Source: Bradyrhizobium sp. CCBAU 53338 (lineage in GTDB: Bacteria > Pseudomonadota > Alphaproteobacteria > Rhizobiales > Xanthobacteraceae). From it: a stretch of DNA of 64,000 nucleotides. Positions 1 to 8,635 of the stretch are shown one piece after another. The stretch spans positions 6,917,501 through 6,981,500 of the forward strand of contig NZ_CP030048.1 in the NCBI RefSeq assembly GCF_015291665.1, written 5' to 3'. The notes beneath the pieces are model-generated. The model was not told where the DNA came from, searched no databases, and saw only the letters and a list, made by a program, of their open reading frames with translations. How positions within the stretch are numbered: the stretch's first letter is position 1; each line of letters starts with the position of its first letter. A program made the translations under genes and the position numbers.

Positions 1-100
1 ACCCGGCCAACGCGCTAGATTTGCTGGGAAAATGACAGCGGGCGAGGCCCGCGCCTTCGGAAGACGGGCGCTGCCGCGCCATGGGAGAAGCACGCTCGCC

Positions 101-3100
101 ATGATGCACGATTGGGGCGTGATCGCCGCCGCCTTCGGCTATATCGGCTTTCTGTTCCTGGTGGCGAGCCATGGCGACCGCCGCTCGCCGGCCCGACACG
201 GCCGCGCGGCCGGGCTGATCTATCCGCTGTCGCTGGCGATCTACTGCACGTCCTGGACCTTCTTCGGCTCGGTCGGCTTCGCCACCCGCACCTCGACCGA
301 CTTCCTCGCGATCTATGTCGGCCCGATCCTGATGATCGGGCTCGGCGCCGGCGTGCTCCGCCGCGTGATCCAGCTTGCCAAGGCGCACAACATCACCTCG
401 ATCGCCGATTTCATCGGCGCGCGCTACGGCAAGAGCCAGGCGGTGGCGGCAACGGTGGCGCTGATCGCGATCATCGGCTCGGTGCCCTACATCGCGCTCC
501 AGCTCAAGGCCGTCGCCTCCTCGCTCGAGGTCATCCTGAGCGAGGACCAGGCGTTCTCCCACATCCCGATCCTCGGCGACATTGCGCTGATGGTGACGCT
601 GGCGATGGCGGCCTTCGCGGTGCTGTTCGGCACGCGGCAGACCGATGCCACCGAGCACCAGCACGGCCTGATGCTCGCGGTCGCGACCGAGTCCATCATC
701 AAGCTGACGGCCTTCCTCACCGTCGGCATCTTCGTCACCTTCTGGATGTTCTCGCCGCACGAATTGATCGAGCGCGCGATGAAGACGCCGGAAGCGGTGC
801 GCGCCATCGACTATTCGCCGTCGATCGGCAACTTCCTGACCATGACGCTGCTGTCGCTGTGCGCGATCATGCTGTTGCCGCGGCAGTTTCACGTCAGCGT
901 CGTGGAGAATTCCTCGGACGCCGAGGTCAGCCGGGCACGCTGGATGTTCCCGCTGTATCTCGTCGCCATCAATTTGTTCGTGATCCCGATCTCGCTCGCC
1001 GGCCTCATCACGTTCCCGTTCGGCGCGGTCGATCCCGACATGTACGTGCTGGCCCTGCCGATGGAGGGCGGTGCCGGACTTCTCAGCGTCGCCGTCTTCG
1101 TCGGCGGCCTGTCGGCGGCGACCGCGATGGTGATCGTCGAATGCGTCGCGCTCTCCATCATGGTCTCGAACGATCTCGTGGTGCCGCTGGTGCTGCAGCG
1201 ACGGCCCGAGAGGCGCAGTGGAACCACCGACTTCGGCGACTTCCTGCTGCGCTCGCGGCGGCTTGCCATCTTCGCCATCATGGTGATGGCCTATTTCTAC
1301 TATCGCGCGCTCGGCAACACCCAGCTCGCGGCGATCGGCCTGTTGTCCTTTGCCGCCATCGCCCAGCTCGCGCCGAGCTTCTTCGGCGGACTGCTGTGGC
1401 GGCGCGCAACCGCGCGCGGCGCCATCGGCGGCATGCTGGTCGGCTTCGCGGTGTGGCTCTACACGCTGTTCATACCGAGCTTCATGGATTCCTCGACGGC
1501 AGGGATCCTGCTGCTCCAGCATGGCCCGTTCGGGATCGAGGCGCTGCGGCCGCAGGCGCTGTTCGGCGCCGACCTGCCGCCGCTGATGCACGGCGTCGTC
1601 TGGTCGCTCTCGCTCAACGTCCTCACTTACGTGCTGCTGTCGCTGGCGCGGCAGCCCTCGTCCATCGAGCTGGTGCAGGCCGATCTGTTCGTGCCCAACA
1701 CGCTCGCCCCGATCGCCCCGAACTTCCGCCGCTGGCGCACCACCATCACGGTGCACGACATCCAGACCACGGTCGCGCAATATCTCGGGCCCGATCGCGC
1801 CCGGCATTCGTTCGAGGCGTTCTCGGCCCGGCGCAACATGCGGCTGGAATCCGGAGCGCCGGCCGATTTCGAGCTGCTGCAGCACGCCGAGCACCTGATC
1901 GCCTCGTCGATCGGGGCGGCCTCCTCGCGCCTCGTGATGTCGCTGCTGCTGCGCAAGCGCACGGTCTCCGCGAAGGCCGCGCTGAAGCTGCTCGACGATT
2001 CCCATGCCGCGCTGCATTTCAACCGCGAGATTCTCCAGACCGCGCTCAACCATGTGCGCCAGGGCATCGCGGTATTCGACGCCGATCTGCAGCTGATCTG
2101 CTCCAACCGGCAGTTCGGCGACCTGCTCAACGTACCCCCGCATTTCATCCAGTTCGGCACGCCGCTGCGCGAGATCCTGGAATTCATGGGCGTGAGCGAT
2201 CCCGCCGGAAAGAGTGACCGCGAGGCGATGATCGAGCAGCGGCTCGTGGCCTACACCACCGACAGCGAGCCCTATCTCGAACGCCTGCCGGAGCGGCACA
2301 TGGTGATCGAGGTGCTCACCAACCGCATGCCCGGCGGCGGCTTCGTCATCACCTTCACCGACGTGACGCCGACCTTCGAGGCGGCGGAAGCGCTGGAGCG
2401 CGCCAACGCGACGCTGGAAAAGCGCGTGCGCGACCGCACCGAGGAACTGACCCGGCTGAACTCGGAGCTGGCGCTGGCCAAGAGCAGCGCGGAGGACGCC
2501 AGCATCTCCAAGACGCGCTTCCTTGCGGCCGCCAGCCACGACATTCTCCAGCCGCTCAACGCGGCGCGGCTCTACGTCACGAGTCTCGTCGAACGCCAGC
2601 ACAATGGCGAGGAGACGCGGCTGGTCGAGAACATCGACGAATCGCTGCAGGCGATCGAGGAAATCCTCGGTGCGCTGCTCGACATCTCCCGGCTCGATGC
2701 CGGCGCGATGGCAACCTCGATCTCGAGCTTCAAGATGGCCGATCTGATGCGCTCGCTGGAGATCGAGTTCGCGCCGATCGCGCGCGCCAAGGGCCTCGAT
2801 CTCACCTTCGTGCCCTGCTCGCTGCCGGTCGAGTCGGACCGGCTGCTGCTGCGACGGCTGCTGCAGAACCTGATCTCCAACGCGATCAAGTACACGCCGC
2901 GCGGGCGCGTGCTGGTCGGCTGCCGCCGGCACGGGGCGGCGCTCGGGATCTGCGTCTACGACACCGGCGTCGGCATCCCCGCGGTCAAGCGCGGCGAGAT
3001 CTTCAAGGAATTCCACCGCCTCGAACAGGGCGCGCGGATCGCGCGCGGGCTGGGTCTGGGGCTCTCGATCGTCGAGCGGCTGGCGCGGGTGCTCAAACAT

Positions 3101-3610
3101 GACATCGCCATCGACGCCAATGCCGGCGGCGGCTCGCTGTTCTCCGTGACGGTCCCGACCGCGAAGGCCGTGACGCTGACCGCGGCGGTGACCAGTGCAA
3201 CGCCGCTGGCGCGCACCTCGATCACCGGCGCGCTGATCGTCTGCATCGAGAACGACGCCGCGATCCTCGACGGCATGCGGACGCTGCTCAAGGCCTGGGA
3301 CGCCGAGGTGATCGCGGTCACCGACCCCGAAGGCGCGATATCGGCGATCGAAGCCGCCGGCCGTCGCGTGACCGGGCTGCTCGTCGACTATCACCTCGAT
3401 CGCGGCAACGGTATCGCTGCCATCCGCGAGATTCGCCGCCGCTTCGGCGACGATATCCCCGCGATCCTGATTACCGCCGATCGCAGCCCCGCCGTGCAAA
3501 CGGCTGCCCGCGACGAGAAGATCGCCGTGCTGAACAAGCCGGTGAAGCCGGCTTCGCTGCGCGCCCTGCTCGGACAATGGCGGACGCAGCAGATGGTGGC
3601 GGCGGAATAG
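101..3610 (+). CDS. SLC5-STAC-PAS hybrid sensor histidine kinase (CrbS/MxtR-like)
   Basis: Membrane sensor kinase of 1169 residues counted from the ATG at 101; an in-frame ATG at 32 would add 23 residues with no membrane character. Residues 1-520 are a sodium/solute-symporter-like (SLC5) domain with about 13 hydrophobic segments. Residues 545-615 match the STAC linker expected after such domains, a PAS domain lies near 640-755, and a coiled stretch follows. The phosphoacceptor His is about residue 813 in AAASHDILQPLNAA. HATPase motifs (NLISNAIKYTP, DTGVGIP, GLGLGLSIVERL) lie at 920-990, and a C-terminal receiver has its Asp near 1096 in LLVDYHLD. This order is that of CrbS/MxtR, which controls acetate use in gamma-proteobacteria; the acetate role here is inferred. 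The LuxR-type regulator at 7660-8331 is its likely partner. Domains are certain, ligand is not. Confidence 0.9.
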   Translation: MMHDWGVIAAAFGYIGFLFLVASHGDRRSPARHGRAAGLIYPLSLAIYCTSWTFFGSVGFATRTSTDFLAIYVGPILMIGLGAGVLRRVIQLAKAHNITSIADFIGARYGKSQAVAATVALIAIIGSVPYIALQLKAVASSLEVILSEDQAFSHIPILGDIALMVTLAMAAFAVLFGTRQTDATEHQHGLMLAVATESIIKLTAFLTVGIFVTFWMFSPHELIERAMKTPEAVRAIDYSPSIGNFLTMTLLSLCAIMLLPRQFHVSVVENSSDAEVSRARWMFPLYLVAINLFVIPISLAGLITFPFGAVDPDMYVLALPMEGGAGLLSVAVFVGGLSAATAMVIVECVALSIMVSNDLVVPLVLQRRPERRSGTTDFGDFLLRSRRLAIFAIMVMAYFYYRALGNTQLAAIGLLSFAAIAQLAPSFFGGLLWRRATARGAIGGMLVGFAVWLYTLFIPSFMDSSTAGILLLQHGPFGIEALRPQALFGADLPPLMHGVVWSLSLNVLTYVLLSLARQPSSIELVQADLFVPNTLAPIAPNFRRWRTTITVHDIQTTVAQYLGPDRARHSFEAFSARRNMRLESGAPADFELLQHAEHLIASSIGAASSRLVMSLLLRKRTVSAKAALKLLDDSHAALHFNREILQTALNHVRQGIAVFDADLQLICSNRQFGDLLNVPPHFIQFGTPLREILEFMGVSDPAGKSDREAMIEQRLVAYTTDSEPYLERLPERHMVIEVLTNRMPGGGFVITFTDVTPTFEAAEALERANATLEKRVRDRTEELTRLNSELALAKSSAEDASISKTRFLAAASHDILQPLNAARLYVTSLVERQHNGEETRLVENIDESLQAIEEILGALLDISRLDAGAMATSISSFKMADLMRSLEIEFAPIARAKGLDLTFVPCSLPVESDRLLLRRLLQNLISNAIKYTPRGRVLVGCRRHGAALGICVYDTGVGIPAVKRGEIFKEFHRLEQGARIARGLGLGLSIVERLARVLKHDIAIDANAGGGSLFSVTVPTAKAVTLTAAVTSATPLARTSITGALIVCIENDAAILDGMRTLLKAWDAEVIAVTDPEGAISAIEAAGRRVTGLLVDYHLDRGNGIAAIREIRRRFGDDIPAILITADRSPAVQTAARDEKIAVLNKPVKPASLRALLGQWRTQQMVAAE

Positions 3611-3630
3611 CAAGCCGCCGCCGGGAATTC

Positions 3631-4662
3631 TCAGGCGCCCCCGTCGGCATCGATGACGGCCTTGGCAAAGGCCTGCGGCGCCTCCTGCGGCAGGTTGTGA
3701 CCGATGCCGCCCGTGACCAGGCGATGGTCGTAGCGGCCGGAGAACTTCTTGGCGTAGGCGCCGGGATCGGGGTGCGGCGCGCCGTTGGCATCGCCTTCCA
3801 TCGTGATCGCTGGCACGCTGATGATCGGAGCAGCCGCGAGCTTGTTTTCGATGTCCTCGTACTTCGCCTCGCCCTTGGCGAGCCCGAGCCGCCAGCGGTA
3901 ATTGTGGATCGAGATCGCGACGTGATCCTTGTTCTCGAAGGCCTTCGCACTGCGATCGAAGGTGGCGTCGTCGAACTTCCACTGCGGCGAAGCCAGCTTC
4001 CAGATCAGCTTGGCGAAATCATGCGTGTACTTCTCGTAGCCGGCGCGGCCGCGCTCGGTCGCGAAGTAGAACTGATACCACCATTGCAGTTCGGCCGCCG
4101 GCGGCAGCGGCGCACTTCCCGCAGCCTGGCTGGAGATCAGATAGCCGCTGACCGACACCAGCGCGCGGCAGCGCTCCGGCCACAGCGCCGCGATGATATC
4201 GGCGGTGCGCGCGCCCCAGTCGAAACCGGCAACAACGGCCTTCTTGATCTCGAGCGCATCCATCAGCGCGACGATGTCGACGGCCAGCGCCGCCGGCTCC
4301 CCGTTGCGCAGCGTCTCGCCGGAGAGGAAGTTCGTCGAGCCGTAACCGCGCAAATAGGGGATGATGACGCGATAGCCGGACTGCGCCAGGATCGGCGCGA
4401 CGTCGACGAAGCTGTGAATGTCGTAGGGCCAGCCGTGGAGCAGGATCGCGACCGGGCCGGTCGCGGGGCCGGCTTCGGCGTAACCGACATCGAGCACGCC
4501 GGCCTTGATCTGCTTGATCGTGCCGAAGGAGGCCTTCGTCGCCGGGGATGCCGAGGCTGCGGCTTCGGCGTGCGCGAGGTCGATCGAACCAAGGCCGACG
4601 GTGGCGACCCCGGCGGCGATGCCGAGGAAGCGGCGGCGATGCTGGTCGATAATCTGTTTCAT
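3631..4662 (-). CDS. Tat-exported alpha/beta hydrolase, epoxide hydrolase-like
   Basis: A 343-residue hydrolase that probably acts in the periplasm. The N-terminus has a twin-arginine signal (RRRFLG at 9-14, a hydrophobic core, then an AHA-type cleavage region near 30-32). The mature part has the oxyanion motif HGWP (76-79), a nucleophile elbow GFDWG with Asp148 as nucleophile, and a late GIGHN segment that supplies the catalytic His. An Asp nucleophile is typical of soluble epoxide hydrolases and haloalkane dehalogenases rather than Ser esterases; the substrate cannot be read from sequence. The gene converges on the sensor kinase, with 20 bp between their ends. Confidence 0.85.
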   Translation of the reverse strand: MKQIIDQHRRRFLGIAAGVATVGLGSIDLAHAEAAASASPATKASFGTIKQIKAGVLDVGYAEAGPATGPVAILLHGWPYDIHSFVDVAPILAQSGYRVIIPYLRGYGSTNFLSGETLRNGEPAALAVDIVALMDALEIKKAVVAGFDWGARTADIIAALWPERCRALVSVSGYLISSQAAGSAPLPPAAELQWWYQFYFATERGRAGYEKYTHDFAKLIWKLASPQWKFDDATFDRSAKAFENKDHVAISIHNYRWRLGLAKGEAKYEDIENKLAAAPIISVPAITMEGDANGAPHPDPGAYAKKFSGRYDHRLVTGGIGHNLPQEAPQAFAKAVIDADGGA

Positions 4663-4799
4663 CTCTTGGTGCCTTGTTGATGATCGTCCGAGTCGTCAGG
4701 TCAGATCGACACAGGCGTGGCTCGGTTGGGCTCTTCGTGCCGTCACGCAGCTGACTATCAGCGCCTGCCCTGAAAGGCTCGTTTGGACTTGTGAGAAGT

Positions 4800-5598
4800 T
4801 GTGAGGCCGGCATGGCATCCGCTTGCGGGGATCTGCAAGCAGGGCTTGCTTAGGGCTTCTGGAACCCGGATCAACGCACTCTCCTGTGAGATTGACGGGC
4901 CATGGCCTTCAAGAACTCGTCATTGCGGGAGTATGAGGACGCAGCCTCGCTGTTTCAGTTCGCTACTTGCAGACATACCTTCGCCTTCCCGCGGCGCGTT
5001 TCGCCCGGGGTTTGCTGTTCGCGTCACGCCCTCAAAACAAAGGGCGCAGGGAAGGCCGGGTGCCGGCCGGCACCCACGGTCCGCTGTGCGCATGTAGCGC
5101 AAAAAGAACTGCACAGCGGCATACAGGTGTGGCCGAACACACGGCCTTCCCTGCGCGATGGTTGGACGGCTTATGCCGTGCTCTCCCGGGAGCCGAATTC
5201 CTTCTGGCCTCCCTCGCCCGACGGAAGTCACCGGCACCGCGCCGGTTGGCGCAATGCCGCATCCGCAAGGCTTGACCGTAGCGACGACGGCCGGGACCAC
5301 ACGGTTTTGCCGTACGCAAGCGACCCTGCTTCGCCAAGAGGCTTCGCAAGACATCGAGCGCCGTTCGTACAACGCGGCTTGCGAGACGCTCACGGGGTTC
5401 GGCTCAATCCATCGCCCCGCCCTGCGACCCGCATCCGCGACGGCGCTGCCCGCGTCCACCGCGACCCGATCCGCGGCTCGTGACGACGTACGACCGCCCC
5501 TTTTCGCCGGATCAGGATGGGCGACACATACGACAAAACCGAATTTCGGTAAAGTAGAATATTTTGGCGCAGGCCGATTGACCTACCCGCTGCTGTTT
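4800..5598. repeat. probable dispersed Bradyrhizobium-type repeat, non-coding
   Basis: This stretch next to the IS1182 element has overlapping open frames on both strands (for example 4902-5483 on plus and 4920-5459 on minus), none with a recognisable domain or a clear ribosome binding site. The plus-frame peptide contains pieces such as GAGKAGCRPAP and PSLRDGWTAYAVLS. I recall near-identical pieces in many short hypothetical proteins annotated across Bradyrhizobium genomes, which points to a dispersed repeat that is repeatedly mis-called as a gene. I see no inverted ends. The boundaries are approximate and the identification is from memory. Confidence 0.45.
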
Positions 5599-7303
5599 TG
5601 CCCGACGAGGCTGGGCAAGAACGGGATTTTTTGAGAGTTGATGTAGGATTCGTCTTATGGCGAATCGCACATTTAAGACCGGCGAGAGCCGGGAGCAACC
5701 CAGTCTTCTGCCAGCGCGGATTGAGGACTATGTCGGGCCGGACAATCCGGTGCGAGCGATCGATGGCTTCGTTTGCGCGCTCGATCTTGCAAAGCTTGGC
5801 TTCGGCCACGCGGATCGTGGCGCGGAAGAAGTCGGGCAGCCGCCGTACGATCCTGCCGATCTGCTGAAGCTCTATCTTTACGGCTACATCAACCAGGTCA
5901 GGTCGTCGCGCCGGCTAGAGCGGGAAGCTGGCCGCAATCTGGAGCTGATCTGGCTGCTGAAGGGACTGAAGCCGGGTTATCGGACGATTGCCAACTTCCG
6001 CAAGGAGAACTGGAAGGCGCTGAAGGCCACGAACCGGAGCTTCGTGCTGCTGGCTCGGGAGCTTGGGCTTGTCGGCGGCACGATCGTAGCGATTGATGGT
6101 TCCCTGTTCCAGGGCGACGCCAGCAAGGCTTCCATCTTCACGCGCAGGCGGCTTGGCGAGCAGATCGCAAGGCTGGACCAGGAGATCGAGGCTTACCGCA
6201 AGTCTCTTGAAGACAATGATGCAACAGAGGCCAAGAAGCCGGGGACGGATCGCGCGGGCGGTGATGGCCGAGGAGATGGCGGCGATATCGGTGCGAAGGT
6301 CGCGGCGTTGATGGCGAAGCGTTCGCGTGCCGAGGCCGATGTGGCTCGGCTGGAAGAGAGTGGCGAGACACAAATGTCGCTGACGGATCCGGATGCCCGG
6401 CTTCTGGTCAAGAACGGTCAGGGCATTGCAGGCTACAATGTGCAGACCGCGGTTGACGACAAGCACAAGCTCATTGTCGCGAGTGAGGTGGTCAACGACA
6501 GCAGTGATGTTCGACAGCTCTCTGCGATGGCCAAGGCGGCCAAAGAGGCCCTTGGAGCCGAGACACTGCAGGCGCTGGCCGATGAGGGCTATTACAGCAG
6601 TGTCGAACTGAAGGCCTGCGAGGACGAGGGCATCATCGCCTATGTGCCGCTGCCCGAAGCTAACGCGCGGCTCGAGAAGCAAGGCCGCTTCGCGCTCAAG
6701 GACTTCAACTATGACGGCGCAATCGACGCCTACCGCTGTCCCGCGGGCCAGCTGCTGCATCCGTTCAAGAGCAGGCAAAAGAACGTCAGTGGCCGCGTCG
6801 AGATCCGCTACGCGGCCCGCGGAGTGACCTGCAGGAGCTGCCCGCTCAAGGTCCGCTGTCTCTCACCAACCACCACCTACCGCACCATTGGTCGCTGGGA
6901 GCATGAAGATGTTCTCGAACGCCACCGCGCACGGATGCAGGGCGCGGGCGAGCTGATGCGCCGTCGTTCGGGGATTGTCGAGCATCCGTTTGGCACGCTC
7001 AAATGCCGTGCCGGCTATCGTCATTTTCTGGTCCGCGGCTTCGACAAGGTCCGCGGCGAATGGAGCCTGATGGCGCTCTGCTACAATTTCACCCGTGCGC
7101 TCAACATCCTTGGATTTGACGGGTTCCTGGCTGCGCTCGCAAAGACGCTTGTCATTTGCCGAGGTATCCTCGCAGCCCTCCTGCAGCACATCCAGGTCAC
7201 TCCAGAGGCACTTTGGACCAATATCCGGCCGCCGCTCCCAATTGGCCGCTTCGTTCCAGTCTGAAGCCGCCAACGCCCAATTCTTGCCCAGCCTCGACGA
7301 ACA
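5599..7303 (+). mobile_element. IS1182-family insertion sequence
   Basis: About 1.7 kb, carrying one complete transposase gene. The proposed terminal inverted repeats are 5599-5621 and 7281-7303, which match at 20 of 23 positions; the inner 16 bases (5606-5621 against 7281-7296) match perfectly with core CGAGGCTGGGCAAGAA. I could not define a target duplication, so the outer ends may be off by a few bases. It lies between the hybrid kinase/hydrolase pair and the response regulator. Confidence 0.7.
5657..7264 (+). CDS. IS1182-family transposase
   Basis: A 535-residue DDE transposase, intact from the ATG at 5657 to the stop at 7262. The N-terminal third has the DUF772-type region (PDNPVRAIDGF, YDPADLLKLYLYGYINQ, SSRRLEREAGRNLE, RTIANFRKEN). 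Catalytic candidates are the Asp in VAIDGSLFQ, the Asp in ALADEGYYSS and the Glu in GIVEHPFGTLKCRAGYRHF. A Cys-rich patch (TCRSCPLKVRC) lies before the last segment, as in this family. The length is near the upper end for IS1182 transposases. The gene sits inside the matching inverted repeats, so the element may be active. Confidence 0.9.
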   Translation: MANRTFKTGESREQPSLLPARIEDYVGPDNPVRAIDGFVCALDLAKLGFGHADRGAEEVGQPPYDPADLLKLYLYGYINQVRSSRRLEREAGRNLELIWLLKGLKPGYRTIANFRKENWKALKATNRSFVLLARELGLVGGTIVAIDGSLFQGDASKASIFTRRRLGEQIARLDQEIEAYRKSLEDNDATEAKKPGTDRAGGDGRGDGGDIGAKVAALMAKRSRAEADVARLEESGETQMSLTDPDARLLVKNGQGIAGYNVQTAVDDKHKLIVASEVVNDSSDVRQLSAMAKAAKEALGAETLQALADEGYYSSVELKACEDEGIIAYVPLPEANARLEKQGRFALKDFNYDGAIDAYRCPAGQLLHPFKSRQKNVSGRVEIRYAARGVTCRSCPLKVRCLSPTTTYRTIGRWEHEDVLERHRARMQGAGELMRRRSGIVEHPFGTLKCRAGYRHFLVRGFDKVRGEWSLMALCYNFTRALNILGFDGFLAALAKTLVICRGILAALLQHIQVTPEALWTNIRPPLPIGRFVPV

Positions 7304-7659
7304 GCCCAAGAGCTTGGGGTGAGCGTGCTCATGGAATCGATTCCTTGAAGACCGCGCAATTGATGTTCGGCGCGCTCGCCCAGCGCGCGCCAAGGCTTTT
7401 GCGCCCAGCCCGCCACAGAACCGGGGCGAAGCGTCGGGCGGAGTTCGCCCCCCGGACCGCTCAACCTGGAACTAGACGCCATAAGCGGGTGTTTTGCCGC
7501 TCATCGTCGCAACGAGTGCGGCCAGCGCCCCGGCGTCGAGCATGACAGGTCGTTTCCGCGATCGAGATCACGGGCGCGCGGTGTGCGTGTCGATGCCGAG
7601 AAAGATGCGGCGATAGCGGGCCGAACGGGTTGCGCTTCGCGCTCGCGCGCATCAGCGCC
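7304..7659. other. intergenic region, no gene recognised
   Basis: 356 bases between the IS1182 right end and the response regulator stop. Short open frames exist on both strands (for example minus 7461-7652), but none shows a domain, a ribosome binding site or a convincing start. No terminator hairpin was seen. It may contain debris from an older insertion, but I cannot support an identity. Confidence 0.4.
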
Positions 7660-8331
7660 TTACCCGGCCGGGGTGCCCTGCTTCCACTGGCTGCCGGCGA
7701 TCTTCGCGGCGGCGATCACGGCCTGGGTGCGGCTCTCGACGCCGAGCTTTTGCAGGATCGCCGAGACATGCGCCTTGATGGTCGCCTCGGAGACGCCGAG
7801 CTCGTAGGCGATCTGCTTGTTGAGCAGTCCCTCCGACAGCATCATCAGCACCCGCACCTGCTGCGGCGTCAGCGTGACCAGGCGGTCGCGCAGCTTGGTC
7901 ATGTCGGGGTCGGAAGCGGCCGTCAGGTCGGTGTCGGCAGGAACCCAGACATCCCCCTCCATCACCTTGAGGATGGCGTCGCGCAGCGTCTCGACCCCGA
8001 ACCGCTTCGGGATGAAGCCGGAGGCGCCGAAATCGAGCGAGCGGCGGATCGTGGCGCTGTCGTCGGAGGCCGAGACGATCACGACCGGGATCGCGGGATA
8101 TTGCGCGCGCAGATAGATCAGGCCGGAGAAGCCGGAGATGCCGGGCATCGAGAGGTCGAGCAGGACCAGATCGACGTCGGAGGTTTGTTCCAGGAGCCTT
8201 GTCAGGTCCTCGAACGATCCGGCCTCGTCGATCTTCGCCGTGCTGAGGACGCCCGCCACCGCTTGCCGCAGTGCATCGCGGAACAACGGGTGGTCATCGG
8301 CAATGACGAGATGGGTGGAAGGAGCGTTCAT
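7660..8331 (-). CDS. LuxR/NarL-type response regulator (CrbR/ErdR-like)
   Basis: A 223-residue cytoplasmic transcription regulator starting MNAPSTHLVIADD at 8331; a longer frame reaches 8424 but its extra residues precede the receiver and look non-coding. The receiver (1-125) has ADDHPLF acidic residues, phosphoacceptor Asp59 in LVLLDLSMPG, the switch Ser in IVSASDD and the Lys in FIPKRF. The LuxR-type helix-turn-helix is at 155-215 (LTPQQVRVLMMLSEG, NKQIAYELGVSEATIKAHVS). It most resembles the ErdR/CrbR regulators paired with SLC5-type kinases, and such a kinase lies 4 kb away, past a hydrolase and the IS1182 element. The pairing is inferred. The gene diverges from the symporter at 8636. Confidence 0.88.
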   Translation of the reverse strand: MNAPSTHLVIADDHPLFRDALRQAVAGVLSTAKIDEAGSFEDLTRLLEQTSDVDLVLLDLSMPGISGFSGLIYLRAQYPAIPVVIVSASDDSATIRRSLDFGASGFIPKRFGVETLRDAILKVMEGDVWVPADTDLTAASDPDMTKLRDRLVTLTPQQVRVLMMLSEGLLNKQIAYELGVSEATIKAHVSAILQKLGVESRTQAVIAAAKIAGSQWKQGTPAG

Positions 8332-8635
8332 CGATCTCTTGCTGTCGTTCACGTCAGCGCCAGTAATCCGGACCGGCGCAATGGTCAATTCTTTCCCGGC
8401 CGGCCGTGGCATGCAAGGGCACAATATTCCTTTGCCGGAAAGGGGTTAATCCGCAGCCCGTGTGCCGGGTGCTGCACTATACACCCACATCGTCAGTTGC
8501 GTGTCAGGGCGCCCGGCCGAAAGTCGTATTGGGGCGGGTTTCACGCCGATGTTACTTTGAGGCAAGACCTCGGTTGATCCGGCATGCCCGGACAGCCGGG
8601 ACGTGAGGAAACGAGCTTCGGGGAGCGCATTCACG
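8332..8635. other. divergent intergenic region, regulator/symporter
   Basis: 304 bases between the divergent response regulator and MFS genes, so it must hold both promoters. I could not pick out a convincing -35/-10 pair or a long palindrome. A GGGGAG purine run around 8617 is the probable ribosome binding site for the start at 8636. Confidence 0.4.

Noticed and set aside
4902..5483. 193-residue plus-strand frame as a gene
   Set aside because: Overlapped by long frames on the other strand, no ribosome site, no domain; more likely repeat sequence.
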